Positions 43,817 through 43,845 of a stretch of 43,845 bases of DNA are shown one piece after another. Location: contig DEQQ01000057.1 of assembly GCA_002360455.1 (NCBI GenBank), positions 1 through 43,845 on the forward strand, read 5' to 3'. Origin of the DNA: Saprospiraceae bacterium UBA3362 (GTDB lineage: Bacteria > Bacteroidota > Bacteroidia > Chitinophagales > Saprospiraceae). How positions within the stretch are numbered: position 1 is the first letter of the stretch; each line of letters opens with the position of its first letter. A program made the translations under genes and the position numbers. The notes beneath the pieces were generated by a model. It saw only the letters and a list, made by a program, of their open reading frames with translations. It did not search any database and had not been told where the DNA came from.

Positions 43817-43845
43817 ATCCAATATTGCACTGACCCCCTATAAAC

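Noticed and set aside
1..43845. Restriction-modification, CRISPR-Cas, prophage or integrase genes
   Set aside because: None of the recognisable proteins carries such motifs; the only accessory material is the 15.1-17.2 kb interval.

Overview
The window is a low-GC chromosomal stretch (probably one whole contig or scaffold) from a member of the Bacteroidota, most likely a Saprospiraceae-type lineage. The reasons are Por/type IX secretion (T9SS) C-terminal sorting domains on several secreted proteins, a PorT homologue, TAnnTTTG promoter -7 elements in front of many genes, almost no Shine-Dalgarno sequences, and the Bacteroidota pairing of gyrA with a TPR gene. The lineage call is inference from gene content; there is no rRNA in the window.

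Layout. 1-1629: 3' part of a collagen-like (Gly-X-Y) repeat protein broken by the window edge. 1901-4414: large T9SS-secreted protein with dockerin-like calcium motifs. 4470-8276 (minus): hscA-dnaG pair. 8318-9076: queuosine-precursor transporter, followed by a REP-like palindromic element (9096-9198). 9368-10288: CtlX-type amidinohydrolase. 10374-15102: a tight three-gene run (TMTC-like membrane glycosyltransferase with TPRs, DUF255/thioredoxin lipoprotein, PlsC acyltransferase). 15098-17210: the one clearly accessory region. It holds a start-less, 5'-truncated toxin-like C-terminal module, its probable immunity gene, two further coding remnants, a palindrome-rich stretch and a second, inverted REP-like element. 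17211-18703 (minus): mdh and a peroxiredoxin-like gene. 18810-21815: tandem paralogous M43-type secreted metalloproteases, then sucC. 23150-24570: xseA-xseB. 24628-25848 (minus): membrane-bound YdjM-type metal-dependent hydrolase. 26035-28752: clpB with repeated dyads in its upstream region. 28876-30057: RlmI-like rRNA methyltransferase. 30072-32028 (minus): amino-acid permease and haem-binding-domain protein. 32135-32554 (minus): small Cys-rich secreted protein. 32662-38275: lipoprotein, M4 metalloprotease, GT9 glycosyltransferase and M48 protease. 38311-39728 (minus): menG/ubiE overlapping porT. 39915-43816: gyrA and a TPR protein.

How the genes work together. Most of the window is housekeeping: replication and repair (dnaG, gyrA, xseAB), TCA cycle (mdh, sucC), menaquinone (menG), protein quality control (clpB, hscA), tRNA/rRNA modification and lipid synthesis. 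A second theme is export through the T9SS. One assembly factor (porT) and at least four apparent cargoes (the 837-aa protein, two M43 proteases, one M4 protease) are present, fitting a protein-degrading surface lifestyle.

The most unusual material is the 15.1-17.2 kb island. The toxin-like fragment has no usable start codon and starts exactly where plsC ends, yet its partner gene is intact, as expected for a displaced polymorphic-toxin tip with a retained immunity gene. The two REP-like elements have termini that changed in a compensatory way (GCGTG/CACGC versus GCCTG/CAGGC), which suggests selected pairing. Start codons were moved from the longest-ORF position for several genes where ATG position, signal peptide or promoter placement argued for it.
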